From contig NZ_FTOB01000002.1 of the NCBI RefSeq assembly GCF_900156625.1, positions 118,275 to 182,274 on the forward strand: a stretch of DNA of 64,000 bases, read 5' to 3'. Under the pieces are notes generated by a model that saw only the letters and a program-made list of their open reading frames with translations, was not told where the DNA came from and made no database searches. The translations under genes were made by a program, and so were the position numbers. This DNA is from Zobellia uliginosa (GTDB lineage Bacteria > Bacteroidota > Bacteroidia > Flavobacteriales > Flavobacteriaceae). This document shows, in pieces, positions 16,382-25,187 of the stretch; the first letter of the stretch is position 1, and each line of letters starts with the position of its first letter.

Positions 16382-17026
16382 TCAATGCATTTCAATAATA
16401 CCATATTCCCCTTGTTTACTTAAAACATCGGTCAAATGTCGCTTTACAATTTGCATAGGTTCTTCATCTACATTAAACTCAGTAGTGAATATGAGAAATA
16501 ATTTATTGTTCTGCTGCACCCATATCCAACTTATGAAATTAAAATAGAGTTCCCGCTCTTCATACTCAATCAAACTCTCAAAACAAGATTTAGCTGTATT
16601 TTCATCTTTAAAATACCATTCTTCTATCCTAATATCCCCTGGGTTTTTTTGTTCTTTCTTTGTTAAAAAGGAGGCATTTATTTGTGTTGCTCTTGTAAAA
16701 TCGTCGTTATCAAACTGTTTTGCCAAACTTTTGGCAAACCTTTTTAATTTAATGTCATTTATCCTCCTATCTAAATATTCTTTATTATTTATTTTCTTAG
16801 CTTCTTTATACAATTCGTTTAAGCTTTCATTGATTGTATTAAGTTGTACCGATGGGTTTTTATAAATGCTGTCAAACACAACACCGATTATTTTAATAGG
16901 AGGCTCTGAAACACTGTCTTTTTTTTGTTCCAATCGGTTATTAATTTGTTCTGCATTTTGATTCTTACTTTCCTTACAATTACAGAATATCAAGAGAACT
17001 AAAAGAGTACTAATAATTTGTTTCAT
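16382..17026 (-). CDS. Lipoprotein, candidate immunity partner
   Basis: A 214-residue lipoprotein (LLVLLIFCNC, lipidation at Cys17 or Cys15) with a charged helical mature domain and no family I recognise. Its ATG lies two bases after the stop codon of the truncated L,D-transpeptidase-like module at 17029-17583. Toxin followed directly by a small gene is the usual order of polymorphic toxin and immunity. A periplasmic lipoprotein would be the right kind of immunity protein for a toxin acting on peptidoglycan. That role is inferred from context and cell location, not from sequence similarity. Confidence 0.7.
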   Translation of the reverse strand: MKQIISTLLVLLIFCNCKESKNQNAEQINNRLEQKKDSVSEPPIKIIGVVFDSIYKNPSVQLNTINESLNELYKEAKKINNKEYLDRRINDIKLKRFAKSLAKQFDNDDFTRATQINASFLTKKEQKNPGDIRIEEWYFKDENTAKSCFESLIEYEERELYFNFISWIWVQQNNKLFLIFTTEFNVDEEPMQIVKRHLTDVLSKQGEYGIIEMH

Positions 17027-17028
17027 CC

Positions 17029-17583
17029 TTATACAAGTGTTAATGGAGGCCGAGTAGCACTTTCATACTCAGCGGTTAATAATTGTCTATTACTTATTTC
17101 TGTAAAGCTCGTCAGTCCTGTTAAATTCAAAATTGTATTGTTAAATCGGTCCCACTCGCCAATACCACAAATTTCTACACACCCAATAGAACCAAAACCG
17201 AACATTGGATCCCTCGGCCCTCTATGGATAAAAAATCCATCATAGACCCACCATGCATCTTCCTGCATCGTAGTGACCCAATCCCATGTTAGATGGTGAG
17301 TTTGAGCTTCGGCCAAACCTACCATTCTAGGATGGCTAGAATAAGGTTTATGTACTCCAAAGCGTACGGCTTCAAAATCTTCTTGCACTAAGTTATTCGC
17401 TGCGTCCCTTTCCTCAACATAAACACGGTATAATGGAACTTTGTATAAAATTCGTGAATTTTGATCATCGGGAAAGCTTGTTATGTGTGCATTTCCTAAC
17501 GTAAAACTGGAAACAATTATCTTGACTGGTCTCGTAATGATAGCACTTGTTGGTATTGATCTAAATTTGAGGTAATTTATTCT
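17029..17583 (-). pseudogene. Headless toxin C-terminal module, L,D-transpeptidase-like
   Basis: A frame open from 17583 (after TAA) to the stop at 17029, with no ATG. The only usual start is GTG at 17388, inside what reads as continuous protein. The conserved-looking region has FFIHRGPRDPMFGFGSIGCV followed by EICGIGEWDRF. His, then Ser and a Gly-Cys pair about a dozen residues later, is the pattern of L,D-transpeptidase and Tlde1/DUF2778-type toxins that attack peptidoglycan. The 5' part seems to be missing, as for a displaced C-terminal toxin domain of a polymorphic toxin. A lipoprotein gene follows directly. It could still be expressed from the GTG. Confidence 0.6.
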
Positions 17584-17718
17584 TTAAATTTTGTAGGTGA
17601 TTATATGGATTTTAAAACCTTGACCCTTAAAAATTAATTCAATGGTTATAATTGGCTACAATGCGTTTTTAAAGTAAGCGTAAAGCAGTAATTACTTATC
17701 GCCACGGTCTTACTTTCG

Positions 17719-18486
17719 TTATTTCTCGAGTTCTCGCTCAATTTCCTTTAGTATGGTTTCTATTTCCGTCTTTATGCGGCCGAATAGCCGTGGTCCGTTC
17801 GTGGCATTTGCCAACAATCGATAACCCAATAGGTAATTTTCAAATTCAATTGATTCGAACATCAGCTTATTATCGAGCTTTTCGGAAATCGACGGGTACT
17901 CAAAATCCATAAATCCTATATCCATCACTATTTTCCGTATACTTCCCTTTTCATAAAGAATAGCGCGCAGTTTTTCGTCTGTGAATTTTGCTCCATCTAT
18001 CTGTTTGTTCAATAAATTCAATGAACTGTCAAAAGAGGCTAAGTGTTGCCTTAAGCTTTTATTCAAAATGATATTGAGCTTACCTGAGCTAATGATGTCA
18101 TTTAAAACTCCTGTTGCCGGCATATAGCTAATTTCACTGCCGTAAATGGGGGCGAGCTTTTGAGAAATTATTTGACTATTGACTGTGTCAAGCACATTTT
18201 GGTCAAACAAAGTCAATAGATATTCAAGTGACTGTATACGCAGTTCATTTTCTTGAATAGAGGCATTTATTTTTTTCAGGTTCGTTTCAAATTCTGATTG
18301 TAGGGATAATAAATATTCCTGCTCTAGACTTCTTTGTTCGTTGTAATTATTGGTATTGTTAATCTGTAAAGCGATTAATATCCCAATCACAACAAGTATA
18401 ATTTCACCGACAGCATAAAGTAGATATTTACTGAATTTATTTTCAGTCAGCATTTTTTTGCGAATTGTTCTAAAGAATTTTATCAT
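17719..18486 (-). CDS. DUF6090-family membrane protein
   Basis: A 255-residue protein with the hallmark N-terminus of DUF6090: MIKFFRTIRKKMLTENKFSK, then YLLYAVGEIILVVIGILIAL and QINN. One transmembrane segment at about 22-41 precedes a long coiled-coil (about 45-110) and a helical domain outside or inside the membrane. The family is abundant and multicopy in Flavobacteriia and has no known function. The gene is intact and stands alone. It is followed upstream by a diverged family-A repeat. Confidence 0.88.
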   Translation of the reverse strand: MIKFFRTIRKKMLTENKFSKYLLYAVGEIILVVIGILIALQINNTNNYNEQRSLEQEYLLSLQSEFETNLKKINASIQENELRIQSLEYLLTLFDQNVLDTVNSQIISQKLAPIYGSEISYMPATGVLNDIISSGKLNIILNKSLRQHLASFDSSLNLLNKQIDGAKFTDEKLRAILYEKGSIRKIVMDIGFMDFEYPSISEKLDNKLMFESIEFENYLLGYRLLANATNGPRLFGRIKTEIETILKEIERELEK

Positions 18487-18615
18487 TGGTTATGGGTTGG
18501 TTGTTTTTTTAGTAAAATATAACTAGCTGATGCATTGAGTTTTAATTGTTTTTGATAATTCTAAAACTATTAATTTATTCCTGAGGACGAGTTGTGCAAC
18601 GGTTACCGTTGTTCT
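18487..18615. repeat. Family-A cassette-spacer repeat, copy 4 (diverged)
   Basis: GGTTGGTTGTTTTTTTAGTA, then ATAACTAGCTGATGCATTG, ATTCTAAAACTATTAATTTA and GAGTTGTGCAACGGTTACCG. This is the same order of blocks as copies 1-3, with more substitutions. Sequence from 18616 to 18726 is AT-rich with no recognised feature. Confidence 0.65.
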
Positions 18616-18726
18616 AAACCGTTTTCTCGTCGATTCGTTCTTCTGATAACAGTTCTTTTTGTAAGACTACCTTTGTTATTAAAAAAAAGGATTATGGTCA
18701 AGGAAATAAAGTTAAATTGACATAGA

Positions 18727-19068
18727 TTATTGTTTTTTGACTCTTAAGAACAATGTGTCATTCTTACCGTTTACAAAATGATGACTTTGAACAAATTCGG
18801 GATGTGTTCTTAACACTTGTATTGAATCTATCTTGATTTCTTTGTCTTTAACATAAAGAAATGTTTCAAACCAATTTTGTCTCGTTTTCATTTTAAAATA
18901 ACCTTGGCTATTGGTCAATGATTTGGTTTCGGAATAATCTCGACCTTCAATTACCAAATTTTCTAAAGGCTTATGATTAACATCGTAAACATACCCTTGG
19001 TAGTAGGTTACCTTTTTTGATGAACAAGCGAACATAATGAGTACACATAAATAAAAAATCTTTCTCAT
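18727..19068 (-). CDS. Small lipoprotein with carboxypeptidase-regulatory-like fold
   Basis: A 113-residue lipoprotein (LIMFAC, Cys15). The mature part reads YYQGYVYDVNHKPLENLVIE, then TNSQGYFKMKT, the pattern of a CarboxypepD_reg-like or Ig-like beta sandwich (G-x-V-x-D...G...T-x-x-x-G-x-F). This is a small single-domain version, probably exposed in the periplasm or on the surface. It is not linked to other genes. Confidence 0.72.
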   Translation of the reverse strand: MRKIFYLCVLIMFACSSKKVTYYQGYVYDVNHKPLENLVIEGRDYSETKSLTNSQGYFKMKTRQNWFETFLYVKDKEIKIDSIQVLRTHPEFVQSHHFVNGKNDTLFLRVKKQ

Positions 19069-19255
19069 ATCGTTTTAATTTTTGTTAGCCAAATTAAACC
19101 AAGCACATCCTTTTCTGCAGCAACATATCTATCATAGATGTTTAGTGGGGGGTTGGAGGGGTAGTAGGTGTTCATCCCCCAATTTATAGGACAGCTTTTC
19201 TACAAATCTAGGTTAATTTATGTTGCTTTTTTAAACAGTTCGGTTTTAAGGGAAG

Positions 19256-19345
19256 CTTACAATAAAGCATCTAAATTTGGTGCCTCGATTCTGACCCGAC
19301 ATAAAAAAAGCCCCGTAAAGAGGCTTATATGAATCCGTTCCGTGG
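19256..19345 (+). mobile_element. Transposase 3'-end relic, copy 1
   Basis: AAGCATCTAAATTTGGTGCC, then TCGATTCTGACCCGACATAA, then AAAAAAGCCCC...GAGGCTTATATGAAT matches the end of the larger transposase fragment at 31.33-31.57 kb. It codes IKHLNLVPRF-stop, as against IKHRNLLPRF-stop there. Only the last codons and the IS end with its hairpin remain. The surrounding gap (19069-19465) otherwise holds AT-rich sequence and a family-A tail (GGCTTGTGCAACGATTACC) at about 19353. Confidence 0.7.
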
Positions 19346-19465
19346 AGAATCAACGGCTTGTGCAACGATTACCATTGTTACCAAACCTTTTTTCTTCGCA
19401 ACGATTCGCATTCTATTTTACCAAGATGTTTTTCAAGTCCATTCACGCGAAGATTTTTAATTCCG

Positions 19466-19933
19466 TCAAGATTCTAATATTTCGGAAATTAATGTTTTGT
19501 ATTTTTGAATGTCCTTTTCGAATTTTTTCTGTACCCCAATCCATAATGCAATTCCTAGAGCTAGTACTATTGCACCGAACATGTAGATTGAAGGACTGCT
19601 ATTTATTCCCGCAATAATCGCGATCAATAGACCCAAAACTAAAAAGATATGTGTAAATACTATCAATTTTATCAGAAAGTGCTGATTAAAGGAAATTTCT
19701 ACATCGGTCTTATTTTCAGTATCTGTTTTTAATAATTTTCCATTGACAATAGTCCAATTTTGAAATACCATATACCAAGCGTAAAGAATCCTTTTACGCA
19801 CTTTGAATGTTATTGAATTATTTTCATCACGATTTGTATTAAAAACAAATCCAACAGGTGTAAGTGCGGATTCTAATTTAGTACTAATCTCGTTAGGGTT
19901 ATTTTTTACTTTAAAATTCCATAGTTTCATCAT
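19466..19933 (-). CDS. Hypothetical two-segment membrane protein
   Basis: Translation from the ATG at 19933 (MMKLWNFKVKN) gives 155 residues. The frame extends to 19975 but the extra residues are not convincing. An N-terminal soluble region (about 1-75), with GFVFNTNRDENNSITFKVRK, is followed by two transmembrane segments at about 83-107 and 112-135 and a charged tail. The arrangement resembles small Flavobacterial membrane proteins found as cassette cargo. No function is recognised. A family-C repeat lies just upstream. Confidence 0.65.
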   Translation of the reverse strand: MMKLWNFKVKNNPNEISTKLESALTPVGFVFNTNRDENNSITFKVRKRILYAWYMVFQNWTIVNGKLLKTDTENKTDVEISFNQHFLIKLIVFTHIFLVLGLLIAIIAGINSSPSIYMFGAIVLALGIALWIGVQKKFEKDIQKYKTLISEILES

Positions 19934-19955
19934 AGTATTTTTCTCAAATGTGTGG

Positions 19956-20014
19956 TAACAACAGGATATAATCATTAATGCTATCCTAGCTTATAAAGAC
20001 TAAGATAGTAAATC
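19956..20014. repeat. Family-C repeat, recombinase-flank copy 3
   Basis: TAACAACAGGATATAATCAT, then GATTAATG-like and GACTAAGATAGTAAATC blocks, aligned with copies at 6056 and 33195. The aligned TAG stop codon of the recombinase is kept on the minus strand (GAT TTA CTA TCT TAG), but the upstream coding sequence is gone. Confidence 0.6.
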
Positions 20015-20075
20015 ACATGTATTTATGAAGGTGTAGTCTTACGGAAAAAGCAAGATGGATTACTACGGGTGTTTT

Positions 20076-20120
20076 AAAAAGGGCAGGGAAGGAGTTGTTT
20101 GTTTCCTGCCCTGTTTTTCT
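20076..20120. terminator. Bidirectional terminator
   Basis: AAAAAGGGCAGG pairs with CCTGCCCTGTTTTT across an 11-18 base loop, with A-run and T-run on opposite sides. It ends the minus-strand gene at 20140 and could stop plus-strand transcription as well. Confidence 0.8.
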
Positions 20121-20139
20121 ATGGTGAGGCCTTGTCCTG

Positions 20140-20907
20140 CTATTCCAATTGCTCGGTATATTTTAGGAAAAGCAAATTGTGCTTGGGGTTTATTATTTTT
20201 TCGATTTCAGCTTCAGGACGATGATATAGTTCTGATAAATCGGCTACGAGGGCTCCGTATTCTTTTTCTTGAAGTTTTTCGTTTTTGACAAAGCCGAGCA
20301 GTGAGGCTCCAATCCCTAATAATTCGTATCCGTATTTGTCGTAAAGTCTTTTGGCCAAAACATAGTTTTCAAAGGGATTTAGGTCACAACTGAAATATCC
20401 ATTGGGAAAGGCACAAATGGCTTCATAGGATTTTTCTACAGGAACTATTTTCGCGATTACATATTCATCGATCCACGCATACGGATCGGTATTTGCATGG
20501 ATCAAGCGTTCCAGCTCTTCGTCATCTACACTTAAGTCTTTTTGAAGCACGGAAGAATATGCTATTCCTTTTACGAGCTTGTCAAAATTGTTTTTTCTTA
20601 TAAAGAATTCAGATGGGGTCGATAAGTAGCCAATGTGTTCCCCATCTTCAAATGCTAGCGGGTCGACCGTCGATAAATCGTAGTTTTCCGTTTCATCTAA
20701 ATCATGGGTCATCGTCGAATGGCCACAGGTGTATTCCGCCTGTGCCAAGTCATCAAGGGTAAGCAACACTGAATTCCCCTTGTTTCGTACTAAAAGTTGC
20801 CTGTAGGTATCCATTAGTTCTTCAATGCTTGTATAGGCACTAATGAGAAAGCTTTCGCAAATTATGCCATTGCGGCTTTGCCCTTCTTTAAGGGGTTCAA
20901 TTTTCAT
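20140..20907 (-). CDS. Hypothetical cytosolic protein
   Basis: A 255-residue acidic protein without signal peptide or membrane segment. It has a TCGHSTMTHDLDETENYDLS stretch with Cys and His residues near residue 60, and a PNGYFSCDLNPFENYVLAKR, LYDKYGYELLGIGASLLGF region near 168-206 that looks like a compact alpha/beta domain. I do not recognise a family. The base composition is closer to the core genes than to the AT-rich cassettes. It has its own terminator and lies about 70 bases from the NlpE/META gene, on the same strand. Confidence 0.7.
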   Translation of the reverse strand: MKIEPLKEGQSRNGIICESFLISAYTSIEELMDTYRQLLVRNKGNSVLLTLDDLAQAEYTCGHSTMTHDLDETENYDLSTVDPLAFEDGEHIGYLSTPSEFFIRKNNFDKLVKGIAYSSVLQKDLSVDDEELERLIHANTDPYAWIDEYVIAKIVPVEKSYEAICAFPNGYFSCDLNPFENYVLAKRLYDKYGYELLGIGASLLGFVKNEKLQEKEYGALVADLSELYHRPEAEIEKIINPKHNLLFLKYTEQLE

Positions 20908-20978
20908 GGTAGTTTATTTAATATGCTAGAACATTGAGGTATGGGAAAAGTTGTCGTTGTATATGGAAAACGGGACTT

Positions 20979-21758
20979 TTATTCCACCAATTTAAGGCTT
21001 ACCAAGGGCGCCATACGCGCTTTGTTGATCGTCATTGTTCCGTTGCCGACGGCAATGTTGTCGGCCATGTCAAGGGCTTTGTTGAATTCGGCCTCTAGAT
21101 GGTCGGGGCAGGCCATCATGGTAGAAATACCTTGGTCGATGGTAATCTTGAACTGATCGGTGATCCTGTAACTTTTAGATAGTACGTTGCAATTCATTTT
21201 TGCCTCAAGGCGTCCTTCTTTCGAATGAAAAATAAGGTAGTGCGTTTCCGGAGTACCGTTTACCGGTTTTCCCTTGAGTTCGACTACTTGCCATCTTTGG
21301 TCTTCAATTTGCTGATTTCCCATTTTCGAAAGTACATAATGTGCCGCTAATGGGCCGGTGATTGCATTTGCGTCCATGTCCAATTGGCGAAGACGGTTTT
21401 CTTCTACCTTAAAAGTGGTCGGGCCGCTATGGTCGGCCATGCCTTCTAACTTGATATGGTTTCCTTGCCATGTGAATTTCCCTTTTAGGGTATCGGACGC
21501 GGCAGTGCCCTTTTTTTTCCAGACTCGGGTCAGAACATAGCTGAGGTCGTTATCGAGGCTTAATTCGGTCGCTATGCCCTCACAATCGGCACAGGGCAGT
21601 AGGCCATAGTAACGCCCCTGCCAATCTAATGCGATTTCAGGGGTGTGATGGTCCTCAAAATCCTTGCTTGGGCTTTTCTTGTTTTTTACCCCACAGGAAG
21701 AAAGTACGATAACTACTGCAGCTAGGGCGAGGGCGGACGTTAATGATGATGTTTTCAT
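20979..21758 (-). CDS. NlpE-N plus META domain lipoprotein
   Basis: A 259-residue lipoprotein (IVLSSC, Cys22). Residues about 48-145 match the NlpE N-terminal domain, with WQGRYYGLLPCADCEGI and its CxxC. Residues about 155-258 match the META/HslJ domain: QRWQVVELKGKPV, then MNCNVLSKSYRI and STMMACPDHLEAEFNKAL. In E. coli NlpE takes part in copper resistance and surface-stress signalling and HslJ in heat and novobiocin tolerance. The fusion of both modules is common in Bacteroidota and suggests an envelope-stress role. It stands alone with a typical signal sequence. Confidence 0.9.
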   Translation of the reverse strand: MKTSSLTSALALAAVVIVLSSCGVKNKKSPSKDFEDHHTPEIALDWQGRYYGLLPCADCEGIATELSLDNDLSYVLTRVWKKKGTAASDTLKGKFTWQGNHIKLEGMADHSGPTTFKVEENRLRQLDMDANAITGPLAAHYVLSKMGNQQIEDQRWQVVELKGKPVNGTPETHYLIFHSKEGRLEAKMNCNVLSKSYRITDQFKITIDQGISTMMACPDHLEAEFNKALDMADNIAVGNGTMTINKARMAPLVSLKLVE

Positions 21759-21970
21759 CTGTATATATAATGGTTTATGTGTTTATAGTATTAGGGCGCT
21801 TAGATAGGGCCATAGGGCAGTGCTAAAATTCAGCTGGCATTTGCTAGGGCCCATTAGTAGATTAATGCTTCAAAGATAAAGGCATTCTTCTAAACTTGTA
21901 AAGTTTGGCGGTATTTTCAAGGGAAGGAAGAAGGTTGTAAGGGATGCCCGGGGCTGGAGGTAATCATCTT

Positions 21971-22612
21971 TTATCGATACCTAGGGTTTCTTCTTTTCGC
22001 TTTTTCCCTGGCAATTCTGTCATAGCTGGAATAATACAGATCGTTGGCATCGGGGAAATAATCGGATATTATCAGGTCGATCTCTTTTTGTGGGCAGCTA
22101 TCGGCCGTTCCGCAGGGTAAACTGTCTCTGTGCAATCTTGTCCTGAATTTAAATTGACGCTTGAGGAAGGTATAGCTGATGTATAGGTCTACATACGAAT
22201 CGGATACCGGACTCGATTTCTCGACCAAACCCTTGACTTTGGTTCCATTTTCTAAAACGGTTTTTAAGCTGATCGGCGTTTGGGTTATTTTAATTTTAGA
22301 ATTATATGGGTCGGTAAGGTCGTATTCCACAGGGTAGAACTGGTTTTTGACCGCTTTGCCCTGTCGGAAATATTTGGGCCATCCGGCGTCGTCGGGGTCA
22401 CTTGTATCGTAATGCTCTCCGTCGACGTAGAACTCATAGGAAATATATCCGTCCTTAATGGAATAGTTGACGTCGGTTACCCTCCCTATGGTTATTTTTC
22501 TGTTGGAATTCAGGGATGCTTCTTTTCTCCAGGTATAAATTGATAATAGGGCTATAAGCGTGAAGAAAAGCGAAATAATGATGGCCTTTTGGTTCTTTTT
22601 TAGTTGCTCCAA
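21971..22612 (-). CDS. Hypothetical membrane-anchored protein
   Basis: A 213-residue protein with one transmembrane segment at about 10-28 and a beta-rich outer domain that has two similar halves. The first has TIGRVTDVNYSIKDGYISYE, then FYVDGEHYDTSD. The second has KVKGLVEKSSPVSDSYVDLY and ISYTFLKRQF. Both are followed by a predicted strand. This repeat of a G-x-V...Y-I-x-Y-x-F theme is DUF3592-like in spirit but not assigned. CGTADSC near the end could form a disulfide. Neighbours on the same strand are lipoproteins. Confidence 0.65.
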   Translation of the reverse strand: MEQLKKNQKAIIISLFFTLIALLSIYTWRKEASLNSNRKITIGRVTDVNYSIKDGYISYEFYVDGEHYDTSDPDDAGWPKYFRQGKAVKNQFYPVEYDLTDPYNSKIKITQTPISLKTVLENGTKVKGLVEKSSPVSDSYVDLYISYTFLKRQFKFRTRLHRDSLPCGTADSCPQKEIDLIISDYFPDANDLYYSSYDRIAREKAKRRNPRYR

Positions 22613-22820
22613 GAGTAGATCTATTTGTTTTTACCAAGGCTGGGCCAAGGCTTGTGTGGTGTAACTGTTTTTCCTTTTTTGAATTACCGAACGAAAGTAT
22701 AGGGATTTCTTCATAAAAAATGGAAACTGAAAGGGTAAATATAAAACACTAGGAAGCCTTTTGGTGCATGCCCAGGCCAACGGATCTTTTAATATGGTCC
22801 CTAACGCAACCTTCATTTTT

Positions 22821-23768
22821 CTAGGGGGTAATCAGCTTAGTGGATATATGGTCTAACATTATCCTTTTTTCGGTGGGCATACAAATTATATTTATGAGCC
22901 TGTCGCCCTTTGTGGTTTTGACATACAGCGTAACCCTCGTATTCCCTTCGTTTCTGTAGTTCTTTTTCTTCCATAATACGCTTGTCCTTTCTCGGTATAA
23001 CGATTCTACACTAGTAAAGGTATCGAACTCTTTTTCTAATTTAACATGGTTTTCCTGTAGATACCTCGGTAGTTTTTCAAGACTTTCCTCGGAAGTGTTC
23101 AATAGCCCGAATTCATCCTTTTGAGGGTATTCTAATTTTAAGTCCTCCAGATTTTTATTTTTGATCAGGGTATATATTTTTTCACCGTAGGCGATAAAAT
23201 CTTCGCGGATGGTATTGACAAAATAGGGGGGGCTTTTAGAGATTTCCTGTACGGGATACCTTTTAATTTCGAGTTTATTTTTAGAAACCCAATGGGTGTC
23301 GGTCTTGTGCAATTCATAGTGGAAAGGGGTAAAAGTCAAGATCACAGAGTCTTTTAAAAAGCTAAAATCGACACTTTTGGCATACTCTACCCGCTTATGG
23401 GTTTTATCAAGTCTGTTTACATACACAAAACGGTTGTGGTATTGCCTATCTCGGCTTAGGCCGTATTTGTTTATGGTATCCCTAAGGTTGTTGTAATTCT
23501 GGACTAGTCCTTTTTCATGGTCATCTACATAAAGGATAAATTTTTCTTGGACCTCATTAAGGTTCCCCAATGTTTTTAGGCGATTGGCTTTTTTTAGTTC
23601 CCGGGAATCAAATTGCCTTCTAAACTTTTCGAAATCATTGTTTTTGACAGCGGTAAAAATACTATCGATGTAAGTTGAGGGCGTTACAAAGGTTTCTTGG
23701 CTAGTTTCGTTTCCGGAGCTGCATAGAACAAGGGAAAGGAAGAGCAGTGTTATATAGGTGTATTTCAT
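22821..23768 (-). CDS. Hypothetical lipoprotein
   Basis: Started at the ATG at 23768 (MKYTYITLLFLSLVLC), giving 315 residues with lipidation at Cys16. The upstream ATG at 23804 adds twelve residues ahead of a normal signal peptide and is unlikely. The mature protein has two similar halves of about 120 residues: one starts YIDSIFTAVKNNDFEKFRRQ and the other GEKIYTLIKNKNLEDLKLEY, suggesting an internal duplication of an NTF2-like or DUF-type unit. No named family was recognised. Two further lipoprotein-type genes follow upstream on the same strand. Confidence 0.7.
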   Translation of the reverse strand: MKYTYITLLFLSLVLCSSGNETSQETFVTPSTYIDSIFTAVKNNDFEKFRRQFDSRELKKANRLKTLGNLNEVQEKFILYVDDHEKGLVQNYNNLRDTINKYGLSRDRQYHNRFVYVNRLDKTHKRVEYAKSVDFSFLKDSVILTFTPFHYELHKTDTHWVSKNKLEIKRYPVQEISKSPPYFVNTIREDFIAYGEKIYTLIKNKNLEDLKLEYPQKDEFGLLNTSEESLEKLPRYLQENHVKLEKEFDTFTSVESLYRERTSVLWKKKNYRNEGNTRVTLYVKTTKGDRLINIICMPTEKRIMLDHISTKLITP

Positions 23769-23896
23769 AGTTCCATAATTGATGGTGTCGCTCGCGCTGA
23801 GCATAGGTTAAGGCTAGTCCGTCGGCGTGCCGTTTCGTTTTTCCTGTTCAAATCAAAATCCGTATAGCCTTTGCTTTGCCGTGCCTTCGTACAGGT

Positions 23897-24556
23897 TCAT
23901 TCGGTTTTTATTTTGCTATAGATCAAGCCCTTCCAGAAAAGGGGGATATTCGGTTCTAAGGTGTTTTTGAAATGAAAATCGAATGCAGCTTTTAAAGTGC
24001 CTTTTTCAAATCGCTTTCGGTCAATTGTAATGCTTCCCTTTGTAAGGGGGAAGATATACTGGCCTAAGCCCCTGATGCTATTAAAATCGACCCAAACCAA
24101 GCATGAATCGTTTTGTATTTCTATAATGAGACTGCTGTGAGTGGAAACGTTATTTGCCGATTTCCCTTTGATAGTTCCGTCTTCGGTTTTATGGAATTCG
24201 ATAAAATCGGTCCCGGAATATTCATACATCCTGTTTTCCGATCGTAAAGAGTGGAATACATGGGTGGTATCGATAAGGGCATAGAAGGCTTGCAAGGAAT
24301 CTTTATAGATTCTTCCGGACGCATCTTTCATTCGGTCGGCTTCCAAGGGGCAATTTCCATCGCAGCTTAATTGTCCATGTGTGTTGCGATAAATATATTC
24401 AGGATAACTCCATTTGTCTTTAAAGGAAAAGTCGCCTTCTAAATTTTCTGTCCACTCGATCTTAAGCTTTCCATGGGGGGTGGCGTTCTTTGAGGTTGTT
24501 TTGCACGAAAGTCCGGTTAAGGCCAAAGTGAATAAGATTAGAAGCTTTATTTTCAT
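23897..24556 (-). CDS. Hypothetical lipoprotein
   Basis: A 219-residue lipoprotein (LALTGLSC, Cys18). The mature part has CDGNCPLEADRMKD with two Cys residues that could pair, and a beta-rich C-terminal half. Its style is like that of the 22821 neighbour, but there is no detectable similarity to known families. It ends about 130 bases from that neighbour, so the two may be co-transcribed. Confidence 0.68.
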   Translation of the reverse strand: MKIKLLILFTLALTGLSCKTTSKNATPHGKLKIEWTENLEGDFSFKDKWSYPEYIYRNTHGQLSCDGNCPLEADRMKDASGRIYKDSLQAFYALIDTTHVFHSLRSENRMYEYSGTDFIEFHKTEDGTIKGKSANNVSTHSSLIIEIQNDSCLVWVDFNSIRGLGQYIFPLTKGSITIDRKRFEKGTLKAAFDFHFKNTLEPNIPLFWKGLIYSKIKTE

Positions 24557-24586
24557 AGGGTTAGGGGGTAGGTGCGATTTATATAG

Positions 24587-24844
24587 TTACTCTATGGCCC
24601 ATAAGAATCCGAATATGCCGGCGATAGCCCCCAGTATAAAAAGCAAGCCTCTACCAAATCTAAAGGCATTATGCCCAAAAGTTTCATAGTTCAATTTTTG
24701 AGTACTGTTAGCGGGATTGGTTGCCCAATCTTTGTTCATGAAATTCCCGATTCCGTAAATGAGAAAAACAAGGGTTAAGAGTAAATACGAGTATGCCGGG
24801 TTTTGCTCAAAAAAGATTTTTATTTGACTGAATATTTCGTCCAT
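24587..24844 (-). CDS. Small two-segment membrane protein (Imm17-like?)
   Basis: From the ATG at 24844 (MDEIFSQIKIF), 85 residues with two transmembrane segments: YSYLLLTLVFLIYGIGNF at about 17-34 and FGRGLLFILGAIAGIFGFLW at about 64-83. The frame is open to 24928, but the extra residues come from the upstream repeat. Size and two-helix layout resemble Imm17-type immunity proteins, which is a weak call. It lies 30 bases upstream of the 23897 lipoprotein gene on the same strand, so they are probably one transcript. Confidence 0.6.
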   Translation of the reverse strand: MDEIFSQIKIFFEQNPAYSYLLLTLVFLIYGIGNFMNKDWATNPANSTQKLNYETFGHNAFRFGRGLLFILGAIAGIFGFLWAIE

Positions 24845-24867
24845 TTTCTTGGTATGACGCACAAGGT

Positions 24868-25085
24868 TTGAGCCGAGCATAGTATGAAGCCCCGCCGTTC
24901 GATAACAGCGGTAGGGGAGTTGAAGCACAGGCCGGTTCCCGTTTACACACGAAGCTAAAGCTTAGGCTTTGGTTTTATTTTTTGTTCTAGGCTAAATCTA
25001 AAAGATCCAGCGACATTGCAATTATACACAGACCTTATCGGTTTCGGTCTAAAGTCCGGATTAGGTTGGGTTTTGTTGTTAAACG
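24868..25085. repeat. Family-D cassette-spacer repeat, copy 4
   Basis: Part of a gap of about 600 bases. It contains ACACACGAAGCTAAAGCTTA, TTCTAGGCTAAATCTAAAAG, CAGCGACATTGCAATTATAC and TCTAAAGTCCGGATTAGG, in the same order as copies at 7.0, 15.95 and 32.5 kb. From 25086 to 25447 the gap also holds a 22-bp perfect palindrome and an imperfect hairpin (listed separately). A small minus-strand frame at 25144-25356 is not a convincing gene. Confidence 0.6.
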
Positions 25086-25187
25086 TATTTTACGCCATTC
25101 TATTTTAACGAACCTACAAGAATGCGAGCTTAGGTACAGCTTTTTAAGGTGATTTAAAATGCAAAGCTAAAGCGGTAATGGAGGAAT

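Noticed and set aside
22631-22816. 61-residue minus-strand frame between two lipoprotein-type genes
   Set aside because: No start context, no protein-like composition and it overlaps the probable leader of the neighbouring gene; treated as chance.
24845-24928. N-terminal extension of the small membrane-protein gene
   Set aside because: Codes a Cys/Arg/His-rich stretch from the family-D repeat; the ATG at 24844 gives a normal product.
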